This document shows positions 35,148 through 45,434 of a stretch of 64,000 nucleotides of DNA, piece after piece. Made by a program: the position numbers and the translations under genes. Position 1 is the first letter of the stretch, and each line of letters begins with the position of its first letter. Below the pieces are notes generated by a model. The model saw only the letters and a program-made list of their open reading frames with translations, ran no database searches and was not told the origin of the DNA. The stretch is from Microbispora corallina (GTDB lineage Bacteria; Actinomycetota; Actinomycetes; Streptosporangiales; Streptosporangiaceae). The DNA is taken from positions 62,001 through 126,000 of the forward strand of contig NZ_BOOC01000003.1 of the NCBI RefSeq assembly GCF_016863035.1. Direction: 5' to 3'.

Positions 35148-36620
35148 TCAGCTGTAGTGGCGGGCGCGGGGCCACAGGTCCCGCCAGGACAGCCGGGGGT
35201 CGTAGCAGACCGTGATCGGAGCGTCCTGCTCCTCGCCCGGCATGCCGTCGACCTTCCTGGCCAGCGAGCAGCGGGTGAAGACCGTGGACAGCTGATCCGG
35301 CGGGAAGCCCACGGACACCACGACGCGCGTCCCCTCGGGCGGCGGCCCCCACCACCACAGCTCGTTGTGCCCGCTGTAGACGCGTGCCGGCAGCTTGAGC
35401 TCGCCCGACCAGCGGTCGAGCGCGCCGGCCTCGCCGTAGTTCTCCGCGAGCAGCACCGCTCCGGCGCGGTCCTGCTCGGGCAGCGCGTGGTAGACCCCGG
35501 CGACCTGCTCGGCCAGGCTCCGCATGCCGACCGACTCGCGGGCCACCTCGTTCACCGCCGCGACCGGCGTGCCGCGCAGCGACCCGGCCGGGACGACGGG
35601 CAGGGCGAGCACGACGGCGACGACCGCGTTGAGGGCGAGGGCCGCCACGAGGACCGGGCGCCACCGCCACGCGGCGGCCGACACGCATCCCGCGGCGAAC
35701 AGGTACAGCAGGAACGCCCCCACGTAGTCGGGACGGCCGCCCGAGTAGAGGGTCAGCGCACAGGCGACGGGATAGGCGACGGCCAGCGCGCGCAGCCGCC
35801 GGTCGCGCCACAGGCGCCGCCACCCGGCGACGCACACGACGGCCTGCGGCGGCCCGAGCAGCAGCACCTGGAGGGGCAGGAAGGTCAGCCGGTTGTCCGC
35901 GCCCTCGTCGATCTTCAGGGCCTCGGCCATCTGCAGTTGCGGCCACGCGTGGGTCGCCTGGTAGACGAGGTTGGGTGAGGCGATGACCAGCGCCAGCGCG
36001 GCGCCGATCCACAGCCGCCTGTCGCGCAGCACCTCGCGCGGACCGGTCGCCAGGATGCCGACGCCGATCGCGGCCAGCAGCATCGCGATGAGGTCGCGGT
36101 TGTACGTGGCGATCCCGGCGAGCACGCCGATCCAGATCCAGAGGCGGCCGTCCCCGCGGAGCAGGACGCGGATCACGAGGAGCGCGACGGCCATCCACAG
36201 GACGAGGTCGGGGGTGAGCGTCAGCAGGGAGTGCCCGCCGACCAGCGGCAGGACGCTCGTCGCGGTGCCCGCCGCGGCCAGGGCCTGCGCCGTGCGTTCG
36301 CCGCCCAGCTCACGCGCGACCAGCGCGACGAGCAGGACCACGGCACCGGCGCACAGGGCGGGGACCACGCGCAGCGCGACGACCGTGTCGCCGAAGACGG
36401 CCGTGGAGACCCGCGCGATCATCGGCGTGAGGGGCGGGGTGTCGAAGTAGCCGAGCCGCGGACGCTCGCCGAGCATCCGGAAGTAGAGCTCGTCGCGGTG
36501 GTAGCCGTACCAGGGGCTGACGGCCAGCAGCACGACCGTGGTCGCGGCCGCGGCGATCAGGGCCGCGCGGGACAGGGGGAGCCGGGTGGCCGGGCGGACC
36601 TCCGTGATCGTCGTGGTCAC
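35148..36620 (-). CDS. GT39-like membrane glycosyltransferase (ArnT/PMT_2 family)
   Basis: A roughly 490-residue integral membrane protein with about 10-12 helices. The first outer loop has the GT39/GT83 signature [33 protein letters not shown], with the acidic pair that binds the polyprenyl-phosphate sugar. The C-terminal 130 residues form an extracytoplasmic domain ([30 protein letters not shown]). It should transfer a sugar from a lipid carrier to a surface acceptor that cannot be identified here. GTG 36620 is the probable start; GTG 36656 is possible. Confidence 0.8.
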   Translation of the reverse strand: MTTTITEVRPATRLPLSRAALIAAAATTVVLLAVSPWYGYHRDELYFRMLGERPRLGYFDTPPLTPMIARVSTAVFGDTVVALRVVPALCAGAVVLLVALVARELGGERTAQALAAAGTATSVLPLVGGHSLLTLTPDLVLWMAVALLVIRVLLRGDGRLWIWIGVLAGIATYNRDLIAMLLAAIGVGILATGPREVLRDRRLWIGAALALVIASPNLVYQATHAWPQLQMAEALKIDEGADNRLTFLPLQVLLLGPPQAVVCVAGWRRLWRDRRLRALAVAYPVACALTLYSGGRPDYVGAFLLYLFAAGCVSAAAWRWRPVLVAALALNAVVAVVLALPVVPAGSLRGTPVAAVNEVARESVGMRSLAEQVAGVYHALPEQDRAGAVLLAENYGEAGALDRWSGELKLPARVYSGHNELWWWGPPPEGTRVVVSVGFPPDQLSTVFTRCSLARKVDGMPGEEQDAPITVCYDPRLSWRDLWPRARHYS

Positions 36621-36669
36621 CAGACCATGATGGGGCCCGGAGCCCGCCCGCGACACCCGTAAGTTCAGC

Positions 36670-37044
36670 TCAGTTGACGCCGAGCAGGTCGACGACGAAG
36701 ATCAGCGTCTCGCCCGGCTTGATCATGTTGCCGGCGCCGCGGTTGCCGTACCCCAGGTGCGGCGGGATGGTCAGCCGGCGGCGGCCGCCGACCTTCATGC
36801 CGGCGACGCCGCGGTCCCACCCCGCGATGACCCGGCCCCCGCCCAGCGGGAACTGGAAGGGCTGGCCCCGGTTCCACGAGGCGTCGAACTCCTCGCCCGT
36901 CGAGAACGTCACGCCGACGTAGTGCACGGTGACGTTCTGCCCCGGCTTGGCCTCCGGTCCGTCCCCCTCGACGAGGTCGACGATCTCCAGGTCCGCGGGC
37001 GGCTCGCCCTCCGGAAAGTCGATCTCGGGCTTCTCGAATGCCAC
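36670..37044 (-). CDS. FKBP-type peptidyl-prolyl isomerase
   Basis: A 124-residue cytoplasmic isomerase. The FKBP domain covers residues about 25-124: VTVHYVGVTFSTGEEFDASWNRGQPFQFPLGGGRVIAGWDRGVAGMKVGGRRRLTIPPHLGYGNRGAGNMIKPGETLIFVVDLL, with active-site residues Tyr, Phe-Asp, Trp and Phe conserved. The GTG at 37044 has CAGGAG upstream and yields the standard MAFEKPEIDFP opening. Monocistronic, isolated by hairpins. Confidence 0.93.
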   Translation of the reverse strand: MAFEKPEIDFPEGEPPADLEIVDLVEGDGPEAKPGQNVTVHYVGVTFSTGEEFDASWNRGQPFQFPLGGGRVIAGWDRGVAGMKVGGRRRLTIPPHLGYGNRGAGNMIKPGETLIFVVDLLGVN

Positions 37045-37112
37045 GTGGCTCTCCTGTTCTGTCCGCGCCGGATGATCCGGCAGGCGACCTGACTTTACCG
37101 GGGAGCTTCCGC

Positions 37113-37154
37113 ACGGAGACGCTCTCCCCACGAGACTGGGGAGAGCGTCTCCGT
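37113..37154 (-). terminator. Terminator after the stress protein gene, 17-bp stem
   Basis: ACGGAGACGCTCTCCCC pairs perfectly with GGGGAGAGCGTCTCCGT around an 8-nt loop. It lies 41 nt past the stop of the leftward gene at 37196 and before the FKBP gene. Confidence 0.85.
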
Positions 37155-37195
37155 CGCGTACGGCCGCCAGGGGTCCGGCACGGGGAGGAGGTGCG

Positions 37196-37987
37196 TCAGC
37201 GGCGCCGCGACGCGTCCTCCGCGGCCCGGGCCTCCGCCGCGCGCTCCTCGTCGGCGTGGTCCGTGATGGCTCGGTCCGCGGTGACTCGGTCCTCGGCGGC
37301 GCGGTCCGTGATGACGCTGTCCTCGGCGGCGCGCTCCTCGGCCAGACGCTCCTCCGCCAGGCGCTCCTCGGCGGCGGCGTCGGGCGCGCCGGCGGCCGGC
37401 GTCACCGGCGGCGTGACCGGCGGGGTCAGCGGCGACGTCGCGGGCGGGGTCACCGGCGCGGTGGCCGGGCCCGCCGACGGCGGCCGCTGCACGACGACGG
37501 TGTCGGCCGGCTGGAGGCCGCCCTGCAGCAGGGCCTGCGCCTGGTCCAGCATGGACGAGGCCACCAGGACGTCGTAGCGGCCGGCGACGATGGAGCTGCG
37601 GGAGGAGAAGTCGCGGGTCCCGCCCTGGAACGCGTGGCTGGTGAACCCGAAGGCGGCACCCGCGATCGCGCCCCAGAGGATCGACCACAGGACCAGGCCG
37701 ACGAACGAGGTCGTGGTCGAGGTGAACAGGCCGAGGAACAGTCCGACGATGAGGCCGAAGACGGCGCCGCTGACCAGCCCCGTGAGCGCCGCCCTGCCGT
37801 TGGTGAGCCGCCCCGTGACGGTCTCCTCCAGCCGGAGGTCGCTGCCCACGATCGCCGCCGTCTGCACGGGGAACCCGGCGTCCGACAGCGTGTCGACGGC
37901 GCGCTGCGCCGCCGCGTAGTTGTCGTAGCTGACCAGCAGCCGTCTGTCGACCGCCGGCGAGGCCGGCTCGGCAGGGGAACCTATCAT
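37196..37987 (-). CDS. General-stress (YflT/GSP17M)-like membrane protein with charged tail
   Basis: A 263-residue protein. Residues about 15-165 match the YflT/general stress protein 17M domain of actinobacteria: RRLLVSYDNYAAAQRAVDTLSDAGFPVQTAAIVGSDLRLEE, then two hydrophobic glycine-rich helices (ALTGLVSGAVFGLIVGLFLGLF, GLVLWSILWGAIAGAAFGF). A Pro/Thr stretch (VTPPVTPPVTPA) is followed by a tail of repeated EERLAEER and AEDRVTADRA units, probably coiled coil. ATG 37987 has GGAGG 5 nt upstream. The strong terminator follows. Name is family-level. Confidence 0.75.
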   Translation of the reverse strand: MIGSPAEPASPAVDRRLLVSYDNYAAAQRAVDTLSDAGFPVQTAAIVGSDLRLEETVTGRLTNGRAALTGLVSGAVFGLIVGLFLGLFTSTTTSFVGLVLWSILWGAIAGAAFGFTSHAFQGGTRDFSSRSSIVAGRYDVLVASSMLDQAQALLQGGLQPADTVVVQRPPSAGPATAPVTPPATSPLTPPVTPPVTPAAGAPDAAAEERLAEERLAEERAAEDSVITDRAAEDRVTADRAITDHADEERAAEARAAEDASRRR

Positions 37988-38057
37988 GATCGCCTCCGCG
38001 TGTGGTTCGGTCGTCACCCGACGCACCTACCCGCGGTGTGGCGAAAATGCGTGGAGA

Positions 38058-39554
<1,497 letters not shown>

Positions 39555-39601
39555 TCAGACGCCGGCGCCGGATACATTGACCTCGCCTGAGAGGAGAACA
39601 T

Positions 39602-40075
39602 GTGATCACCGTTGACCGGCCCGAGGCGCTCGTCGTCGGCTACGCCGTACGGACGTCGAACGCGGCGGAGGCGGACCCGGCGAGGGCCCAGCTGCCGGGC
39701 CTGTGGGCGCGGGCGGGGGCGCCGGGAGCCTTCGCGCACGTGCCCGGACGCGTCGACGAGAACCTGTACGCCGTGCTGACCGACTACGAGAGCGACCACC
39801 GGGGGGCCTACACGCAGGTCGTGGGCGTGGCGGTGCACACGGCCGCGCGCCTGCCCGAAGGCATGGTCGCGGTGCGGGTGCCCGGCGTGCCGTGCCTGCT
39901 GTTCGAGGCCCGCGGCCCGATGCCGGGCGCGCTCCTCGACGCCTGGCAGCAGGCGTGGAAGCACACGGAGTCGGGCGCCGCTCCCGCCCGGGCGTTCACG
40001 ACCGACCTGGAGGTCCACCACCCGGGGGGGACGGACCTCTACGTGGCCACGCTGCCCTCGTTCGGCGACTCCTGA
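39602..40075 (+). CDS. GyrI-like effector-binding domain protein
   Basis: A 157-residue cytoplasmic protein resembling the GyrI/AraC effector-binding fold: AVRTSNAAEADPARAQLPGLWARAGAPGAF, NLYAVLTDYESDHRGAYTQVVGVAVH, GMVAVRVPGVPCLLFEARGPMPGALLDAWQQAWKH, and DLEVHHPG near the end. Such stand-alone domains bind small molecules. The GTG at 39602 has GAGAGGAGAA upstream. Its last 37 bases overlap the end of the convergent membrane protein gene. Confidence 0.8.
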   Translation: MITVDRPEALVVGYAVRTSNAAEADPARAQLPGLWARAGAPGAFAHVPGRVDENLYAVLTDYESDHRGAYTQVVGVAVHTAARLPEGMVAVRVPGVPCLLFEARGPMPGALLDAWQQAWKHTESGAAPARAFTTDLEVHHPGGTDLYVATLPSFGDS

Positions 40076-40611
40076 TCGTCGCCCGGGTCGTCCGGCGGCG
40101 GGTCGGGCAGGCGCCATCCGGCGACCAGCAGCGGCAGCAGATAGTGGGTCCACAGCAGGGCCATCACGCCCAGGAAGACGGCCGCGCCCGGCACCCGGAC
40201 CGCCGGGCCGCCTTCCCAGGTGGCCGCGACGATCGCGACGAGCACGGCCCCGAGGATGAGCCGCATCGCGATGTTGGCCTGGGTGAAGGCCCGCAGCCGC
40301 TCGGCCACCTGACGCTCGTCCAGCCGGCGCTCGGGCAGCGAGGCGAGCCCGCGCGTGGCGATGTTCAGCGCCGTCACCGCGGGGACGAAGAACGCGAGCA
40401 TGACCAGCAGCAGCACGAAGTTCACCAGGACCGCCGTGTCGCTCGGCGCGATGAACCAGGAGACCGTCGCGTCGGCCCACAGAACCAGGACGCTGACCGC
40501 GCCGGCGGCGACCAGCAGGCGCCGCCGCGCGCGGGTCCGGTACAGGGCCGTCATCCGGTCCTCCTGCACCGACTGCTCGACGCGGCGGTTCCACCGTTCC
40601 CAGGCCCTCAC
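40039..40611 (-). CDS. Membrane protein paired with an XRE regulator
   Basis: A 190-residue protein with four predicted helices (LLVAAGAVSVLVLWADATVSWFI, AVLVNFVLLLVMLAFFVPAVTAL, NIAMRLILGAVLVAIVAATW, VPGAAVFLGVMALLWTHYLLPLLVAG) and no recognised domain. Its GTG overlaps the stop of the upstream XRE gene by four bases, the common small-regulator/membrane-protein pair seen in many Gram-positive bacteria. Function unknown. Confidence 0.75.
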   Translation of the reverse strand: MRAWERWNRRVEQSVQEDRMTALYRTRARRRLLVAAGAVSVLVLWADATVSWFIAPSDTAVLVNFVLLLVMLAFFVPAVTALNIATRGLASLPERRLDERQVAERLRAFTQANIAMRLILGAVLVAIVAATWEGGPAVRVPGAAVFLGVMALLWTHYLLPLLVAGWRLPDPPPDDPGDDQESPNEGSVAT

Positions 40612-40841
40612 GACGGGCTGCCCAGTCTGGGGAACGGCCTGAGGGAGAAGACGACCTCCACCGGCACCTCGAAGAACTCCGCGATCCTCAGGGCCAGATG
40701 GAGGCTGGGGCTGTACTCGCCCCGCTCCAGGTAGCCCACGGTCTGGTAGTGCACGCCGAGAGCCGCGGCGAGGTCGCGGCGCGAGACGCCGCGGTCGGCC
40801 CTCAGCACCGCGATCCGGTTGTACACCGTCTCCTCGGCCAC
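40608..40841 (-). CDS. Small XRE-family DNA-binding protein
   Basis: A 77-residue helix-turn-helix protein: NRIAVLRADRGVSRRDLAAALGVHYQTVGYLERGEYSPSLHLALRIAEFFEVPVEVVFSLRPF covers the whole protein. It is the YozG/DUF-like stand-alone Cro/C1 type. GTG 40841 is the start; its stop is coupled to the membrane protein gene. Thirty bases upstream is the end of the ABC-2 permease gene, so all four genes from 42493 to 40039 may be one transcript. Confidence 0.88.
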   Translation of the reverse strand: MAEETVYNRIAVLRADRGVSRRDLAAALGVHYQTVGYLERGEYSPSLHLALRIAEFFEVPVEVVFSLRPFPRLGSPS

Positions 40842-40871
40842 TCGTCACCTCCGTCGGGCCCACCGGTCCGC

Positions 40872-41663
40872 TCACCTTCCGCGGACCCGGCGCAGCAGCC
40901 AGGGGGCTAGAACCATACCGCCGGCGGCCCAGGCGCCCAGAACGATCGCCGCCTGGCCCAGCCGCCAGCTGTGGCCGATCTCGGCCGCGAGCATGGAGTC
41001 GGGCAGGAACGCCGCCCGCAGCCCGAGCGCCTGCCAGTAGAGCGGGAAGACCTGGGCGATCCCGCGGACCACGCTCGGCATCGCCGACAGGGGCACCACC
41101 ACGCCCGACGCGGTGAGCAGCACCATCGTCGGCAGCGCGAGCAGCGCCGCGCCCGTCTTGGGGCCGGGGAGCAGGATCCCGAGCGCCGCGCCCAGGGGGA
41201 CCACGGCCAGCGTGCCCAGCGTGAGCACCCACGCCAGGGTGAGCCAGCGTCCGGGGGAGGCCGGCAGGCTCCCGCCGGTCAGCGGCAGGGAGACGAGCAG
41301 GATGAGGACGCCGTTCGTGGCGATCGTGAGCAGCACGCCGGTGGCCCGCCCGGTCAGGTAGACGCGGGTGCCCCGCGGCAGCGTCCGCGCCCGCAGCAGC
41401 ACGCCCTCCTCCCGGTCGGTCGCGATCATGAGAGGCAGGCCCGTCAGGCCCGTCGAGAAGACGGTGAACGCGAGGAATCCGGCGGTGAGGTAGGTCCCCA
41501 TCCGCACGTCCGCCCCGGGGACGGTGTCCCCCCCGAGCCAGGCGACCAGCAGCGCGTAGACGCCCACGGACCCGGCCAGGGCGGTGACCATCTCCCTGCG
41601 GTCGCTCAGCTGGTTGAGGTGCTCGGTCCAGCCGCGCCGCAGCCCCAGCGCCGTCGCGTTCAT
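40872..41663 (-). CDS. ABC-2 type exporter permease
   Basis: A 263-residue membrane subunit with six hydrophobic segments, for example GSVGVYALLVAWLGG, YLTAGFLAFTVFSTGLTGLPLMIATDREEGVLLR, and LALPTMVLLTASGVVVPLSAMPSVVRGIAQVFPLYW, which is the ABC-2 consensus region. Its ATG overlaps the stop of the ATPase gene (ATGA). Together they form a drug or lipid exporter of the DrrAB type. Confidence 0.88.
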   Translation of the reverse strand: MNATALGLRRGWTEHLNQLSDRREMVTALAGSVGVYALLVAWLGGDTVPGADVRMGTYLTAGFLAFTVFSTGLTGLPLMIATDREEGVLLRARTLPRGTRVYLTGRATGVLLTIATNGVLILLVSLPLTGGSLPASPGRWLTLAWVLTLGTLAVVPLGAALGILLPGPKTGAALLALPTMVLLTASGVVVPLSAMPSVVRGIAQVFPLYWQALGLRAAFLPDSMLAAEIGHSWRLGQAAIVLGAWAAGGMVLAPWLLRRVRGR

Positions 41664-42493
41664 CGGGCCTCCCCCACCAGGTCGAGGTAGCTCTCCTCCA
41701 GCGTCGGCCGGCGGATCTCCAGGCCCGGGACCGGGCCGTCGTAGCGGCGGTGCAGCTCCCAGGCCGCCCGCGAGGGGTCGTCGGTCTCCACCTCGCCGCC
41801 GTCCCACCGCACCCGGGCCGGGGCCCGTACGGCCCGGGCGAGCTGGGCCGGGCTGCCGCAGGTGACGATCCGGCCGGCCACGAGCACGGCGACCCGCCCG
41901 GACAGCCGCTCGGCCTCGGCCAGGTCGTGCGTGGTCAGCAGCACGGTGAGCCCCTCGCCGGCCAGCCGCTCCACGAGCAGGTGGAACTCCCGGCGGGCCT
42001 CGGGGTCGAACCCGGTGGTCGGCTCGTCGAGGAACAGCACCTCCGGCCGTCCGGCGAGGGCGAGCGCCACGTCGAGCCGCCGCCGCTGCCCACCGGAGAG
42101 CAGGACGGCGCGGGTGCCGGCCTGCTCCGTCAGCCCGAGCGCGTCGAGCAGGCCGTCCGCGTCCCGGGCCCGGTCGTAGTAGGCGGCCACGTGGCGCACC
42201 AGGTCCCGCACCCGCCAGCGGCCGTGGTCGCGCCACGACTGCAGCACCACGCCGAGCCGCGCCCGCCACGCGTCGCCGCCGCGGCCCGGGTCCTCGCCGA
42301 GGACGGACACCTCGCCCGTCCAGCCGGCGCGGAACCCCTCCAGGATCTCGACCAGCGTGGTCTTGCCCGCGCCGTTGGGCCCGAGGAGCGTGAACACCTC
42401 CCCCCGCCGCACGTCGAGGTCGACGCCGTCGAGCACCCGGGTCCCGCCGTACGCCATGGTCAGCTGCCGCACGTCGATCGCGAGGTCGTCCAT
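41660..42493 (-). CDS. ABC exporter ATPase (DrrA/CcmA-like)
   Basis: A 277-residue nucleotide-binding subunit: Walker A GPNGAGKTT, Q-loop VVLQSW, signature LSGGQRRRLD, Walker B VLFLDEPTTGFD, switch TTHD. About 70 residues after the core form a C-terminal extension typical of DrrA-like ATPases. ATG 42493 is chosen over the TTG at 42505 since GGAGGG lies just upstream of the ATG. A 30-bp palindrome sits in its promoter region. Confidence 0.93.
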   Translation of the reverse strand: MDDLAIDVRQLTMAYGGTRVLDGVDLDVRRGEVFTLLGPNGAGKTTLVEILEGFRAGWTGEVSVLGEDPGRGGDAWRARLGVVLQSWRDHGRWRVRDLVRHVAAYYDRARDADGLLDALGLTEQAGTRAVLLSGGQRRRLDVALALAGRPEVLFLDEPTTGFDPEARREFHLLVERLAGEGLTVLLTTHDLAEAERLSGRVAVLVAGRIVTCGSPAQLARAVRAPARVRWDGGEVETDDPSRAAWELHRRYDGPVPGLEIRRPTLEESYLDLVGEAR

Positions 42494-42521
42494 GCATCCC
42501 TCCAAATGGCATAGCTCTACT

Positions 42522-42551
42522 CTCGAATGTAGTAGGTGTACTACATTTGAG
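42522..42551. promoter_or_regulatory. Long palindrome upstream of the ABC exporter operon
   Basis: CTCGAATGTAGTA-GGTG-TACTACATTTGAG is a 13-4-13 inverted repeat with one mismatch, 29 bp before the ATPase start and 15 bp after the nitroreductase stop. It looks like an operator, for instance of a GntR/YtrA-type or TetR-type regulator, but no such gene is adjacent. It is too AT-rich to be a typical terminator here. Confidence 0.65.
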
Positions 42552-42566
42552 ACAAGAGCTGCTGCA

Positions 42567-43232
42567 TCAGGAGGACGTGCTGGGGCTCCACAGGGGCTCG
42601 GGGACCTCGAAGCCGACCGGCTCGCCCCACCGGTTCCGGTAGGCGACCTCGTGGGCGGGCCGGCGCGGGGCCACGCCCCATCGGCCGGTCGGGTAGCCGA
42701 AGGTGACGGTGCAGGCGAGCTGCCAGCCCTTGCCCTCGGGGACGCCGAGGACGCGCATCGTCTCGCCGGAGTGGAAGAGCCCCAGCACGGTGGTGAGCGC
42801 GCTGCCGACGCCGTAGGCCCGGGCCGCGAGCTGGGCGCTCCAGACCGAGGGGAAGATCGAGCCGCCGCTCGGGTCGTTCCTGGTGAACGCGAACAGCAGC
42901 AGCGGATAGCCCTCGAAGTTGTCGGCCAGGTGCTGGGCCGAGCGCAGCACGCTCAGCGTCCGGGTGTCGCCGGCCGCCTCCGCCCGCTCGCGCATCTCCT
43001 TGTAGTGGCCCTCGAACAGCACGCCCAGGGCCTGCCGGTAGAGCGGCCCGAGCGCGGCCTTGACCCCGGGGTCGTCGACCAGGAGGAACCGCCAGCCCTG
43101 GACGTTGCCGCCGCTCGGGGCGCGGACGGCCGCGTCCAGGATCCGCTCCTGGACCTCCGCGGGGACGGGGTCGGGTTTGACCCGGCGCATGGCCCTGGTC
43201 GTGTACAGGGCCTCGAAGACGTCCATGGTCAC
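42567..43232 (-). CDS. Nitroreductase family FMN oxidoreductase
   Basis: A 221-residue flavoprotein: DVFEALYTTRAMRRVKPDPVPAEVQERILDAAVRAPSGGNVQGWRFLLVDD gives the FMN-binding R-x-x-R and SGGNxQxW motifs; ARAYGVGSALTTVLG and the C-terminal GYPTGRWGVAPRRPAHEVAYRNRWGE complete the fold. In actinobacteria this subgroup accompanies acyl-CoA and steroid-type gene sets. The GTG at 43232 follows GAGGAG; ATG 43226 is alternative. It lies 27 bp after the CoA transferase gene on the same strand, likely one operon. Confidence 0.88.
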   Translation of the reverse strand: MTMDVFEALYTTRAMRRVKPDPVPAEVQERILDAAVRAPSGGNVQGWRFLLVDDPGVKAALGPLYRQALGVLFEGHYKEMRERAEAAGDTRTLSVLRSAQHLADNFEGYPLLLFAFTRNDPSGGSIFPSVWSAQLAARAYGVGSALTTVLGLFHSGETMRVLGVPEGKGWQLACTVTFGYPTGRWGVAPRRPAHEVAYRNRWGEPVGFEVPEPLWSPSTSS

Positions 43233-43259
43233 CGGCTCACTCCTCGTGTTGGGGGGTCA

Positions 43260-44381
43260 TCAGGCCAGGACTCCGGCGGCGCGCAGGGCCTTGGCCTCGT
43301 CGTCCGGAAGTCCCCAGGCGGTCAGGTCGTGCAGGCGGGTGGCGGGGGCGAGGCCGCCCCGGCCCGCGCCCAGCAGGCGGGGCGCGGGGGCGGCCTGCAT
43401 CAGGCCCGCGACCTCGACGAACGTCCCCCGGGCCCGGTTGTGCGGGTGCTCCACCGCCTCCGCCGGGTCGAGGACCGGGGCCACGCAGGCGTCCGAGCCC
43501 TCGAAGATCCGCTCCCACTCCTCCCGGGTCCGCTCCCGGAAGGCCGCCGTCAGCCGCTCGCGGATCTCCGGCCAGTTGGCGCGGTCGCCCCGGTCCGGCA
43601 GGTCGTCCAGCCCCATGCGCGCCACCATCTCGGCCCAGAACTGCGGCTCCAGCGGGCCAACCGCGAGGTGGCGCCCGTCCGCGGTCTCGTACGTGTCGTA
43701 CATGGGCGCGCCGGTGTCGAGGAGGTTGGTGCCCCGGGGCCCCCAGGCGCCGCTGCGCACCCCCTCGTAGAACATGCTGAACAGCAGCGCCGCCCCGTCG
43801 ACCATGGCGGCGTCGACGACCCTGCCCCTGCCGGTCCGCTCCCGCTCGAAGAGGGCGAGCAGCACGCCGTACGCCAGCATGAGGCCGCCCCCGGCGAAGT
43901 CGCCGAGGATGTTGATCGGGGGAGTGGGTTTGCCGCCCGCCCGGCCCAGCATGGACAGCACGCCGGCGATCGCGATGTAGTCGATGTCGTGCCCGGCCGC
44001 GGTCGCGAGCGGCCCCTCCTGGCCCCACCCGGTCATCCGGCCGTAGACGAGCCTGTCGTTGACCGCGCGCAGGTCGTCCGGGCCGATGCCGAGCCGTTCC
44101 GCGACGCCCGGGCGGAAGACCTCGATCACCACGTCGGCGCCGGCCGCGAGGCGTTTGAACGCGGCCACGCCGTCCGGCGACTTCAGGTCGAGCCCGATGG
44201 TGCGCTTGCCGCGGTCCATCACGTCGCGGCGGGGCTCGTCGCGCACCGCCCCCACGCGGTCGATCCGCAGCACCTCGGCGCCGTGGTCCGCCAGCATCAT
44301 CCCGGCGAACGGCCCCGGCGCGAGACCGGCCAGCTCCAGCACCCGTATTCCCGTCAGCGGGCCCGTCGGCGCCTCATCCAT
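43260..44381 (-). CDS. CaiB/BaiF CoA transferase family, alpha-methylacyl-CoA racemase-like
   Basis: A 373-residue type III CoA-transferase-fold protein. GIRVLELAGLAPGPFAGMMLADHGAEVLRIDR is the family opening; RGKRTIGLDLKSPDG, VVIEVFRPGVAERLGIGPDD, GWGQEGP, and GHDIDYIAIAGVLSMLG match the alpha-methylacyl-CoA racemase (AMACR/Mcr) branch, where the His-Asp of GHDxxY acts in epimerisation. It would racemise methyl-branched acyl-CoA thioesters before beta-oxidation. GGGAGG precedes the ATG. Divergent from the dehydrogenase at 44457, with an operator-like motif in between. Confidence 0.88.
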   Translation of the reverse strand: MDEAPTGPLTGIRVLELAGLAPGPFAGMMLADHGAEVLRIDRVGAVRDEPRRDVMDRGKRTIGLDLKSPDGVAAFKRLAAGADVVIEVFRPGVAERLGIGPDDLRAVNDRLVYGRMTGWGQEGPLATAAGHDIDYIAIAGVLSMLGRAGGKPTPPINILGDFAGGGLMLAYGVLLALFERERTGRGRVVDAAMVDGAALLFSMFYEGVRSGAWGPRGTNLLDTGAPMYDTYETADGRHLAVGPLEPQFWAEMVARMGLDDLPDRGDRANWPEIRERLTAAFRERTREEWERIFEGSDACVAPVLDPAEAVEHPHNRARGTFVEVAGLMQAAPAPRLLGAGRGGLAPATRLHDLTAWGLPDDEAKALRAAGVLA

Positions 44382-44416
44382 GCGATCCTCCCGCCTGCGT
44401 CGTGCGCGTCACGCGC

Positions 44417-44434
44417 TTAGTAGAACATGTTTCG
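44417..44434. promoter_or_regulatory. Shared motif AGTAGAACATGTTTCGGT-type upstream of CoA transferase/dehydrogenase
   Basis: The divergent promoter holds AGTAGAAC-ATG-TTTCGGT (about 44419-44436). The inverse copy before the second P450 (54210-54227) reads AGTAGAAC-CGC-GTTCGGT, 14 of 18 identical. The core TAGAACATGTTTCG also resembles the TNNAACNNGTTNNA operator of KstR but misses its last position. Confidence 0.45.
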
Positions 44435-44456
44435 GTCTCGTGCCAGACTTCCGCCC

Positions 44457-45434
44457 GTGACGTGGAAGCTTCTCGCACTGCCGCCCCTGCCGGAGGACGC
44501 CGTGCGCGGCCTGCTCGCCGGGCTGGGCGACCGGGTGGAGGTCGCCGTCCCGGCCCGCCGCGACCGGGACGCCCTGCTGGAGGCGCTGCCCGGCGCCGAG
44601 ATCGTGGTGGGGGACTGGAGCGGCGCGCTCGCGCTGGACGCCGAGGCCGTCCGGCTCGCGCCGCGCCTGGCGTTCGTCCAGCAGCCCTCGGTCGGCGTGG
44701 ACGGGCACGACCTGGACGCCCTGACGGCCGCGGGGGTCCCCCTCGCCAACACCGCGGGCGTGAACGCGCAGTCGGTGGCCGAGTGGTGCCTGGCCGCGGC
44801 GCTCGCGCTGCTGCGGCACCTGGCGGACGGCGACCGGGAGATGCGGGCGGGCGGGTGGCCGCAGTTCACCCTCCAGCGCCGCGAGCTGTCCGGCCTGCGC
44901 GTGGGCGTCGTCGGCTTCGGGCCGATCGGCGCGGCCTGCGCCCGCCTGTTCGGCGCGCTCGGCTGCCGGGTGGCCTACTGGTCGCGCTCGCCCAAGCCCG
45001 AGTCGTACGGCGCCGCCCACCTGGACCTGGACGAGCTGGTCGCGACCAGCGACGTGCTGGTCCTGGCCGTGCCGCTGGCGGAGGAGACGCGCGGGCTGAT
45101 CGGCGCGGAGCGGCTGGCGCGGATGCCGGCCGGGTCGGTGCTCGTGAACGCCGCGCGCGGCGGGGTGGTGGACCAGGCCGCGCTGCTGTCGGCGCTGGAG
45201 TCGGGGCACCTGTCCGGGGCCGCCGTCGACGTCTACGAGCAGGAGCCCCCGGCCGCGGACGACCCGCTGCGCTCCTGCGACCGGGTCCTGTTGTCGCCGC
45301 ACGCCGCCGGGGTGACGCCGCAGGCCACGACCCGGCTGCTGGAGTGCGTCACGGCGAACCTCGGCGCGGCGCTGGAGGGGCGGCCGGTGACCAACGTGGT
45401 CAACGGAGTCGACCCCGTCGTCCGCCGCCGTTAG
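44457..45434 (+). CDS. D-isomer 2-hydroxyacid dehydrogenase
   Basis: A 325-residue NAD(P)-dependent dehydrogenase. The nucleotide-binding motif is VGVVGFGPIGAACA; the substrate side has FVQQPSVGVDGHDLDALTAAGVPLANTAG; NAARGGVVDQAALLSAL carries the catalytic Arg, and DVYEQEPP and LLSPHAAGVTPQ the Glu and His. Substrate could be a 2-hydroxy or 2-keto acid. GTG 44457 is chosen because an operator-like motif covers ATG 44427, but that ATG is in frame. Divergent from the racemase-like gene. Confidence 0.88.
   Translation: MTWKLLALPPLPEDAVRGLLAGLGDRVEVAVPARRDRDALLEALPGAEIVVGDWSGALALDAEAVRLAPRLAFVQQPSVGVDGHDLDALTAAGVPLANTAGVNAQSVAEWCLAAALALLRHLADGDREMRAGGWPQFTLQRRELSGLRVGVVGFGPIGAACARLFGALGCRVAYWSRSPKPESYGAAHLDLDELVATSDVLVLAVPLAEETRGLIGAERLARMPAGSVLVNAARGGVVDQAALLSALESGHLSGAAVDVYEQEPPAADDPLRSCDRVLLSPHAAGVTPQATTRLLECVTANLGAALEGRPVTNVVNGVDPVVRRR

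Noticed and set aside
42522-42551. Terminator of the ABC or nitroreductase gene
   Set aside because: The nitroreductase reads leftward and stops at 42567, so it could in theory end here, but the AT-rich stem and the position upstream of the ATPase start fit an operator better.
44417-44436. A firm KstR operator call
   Set aside because: TAGAACATGTTTCG fits TNNAACNNGTTNNA except the last base, but the sister motif at 54210 has a three-base centre, so it does not fit KstR. Reported only as a shared motif.
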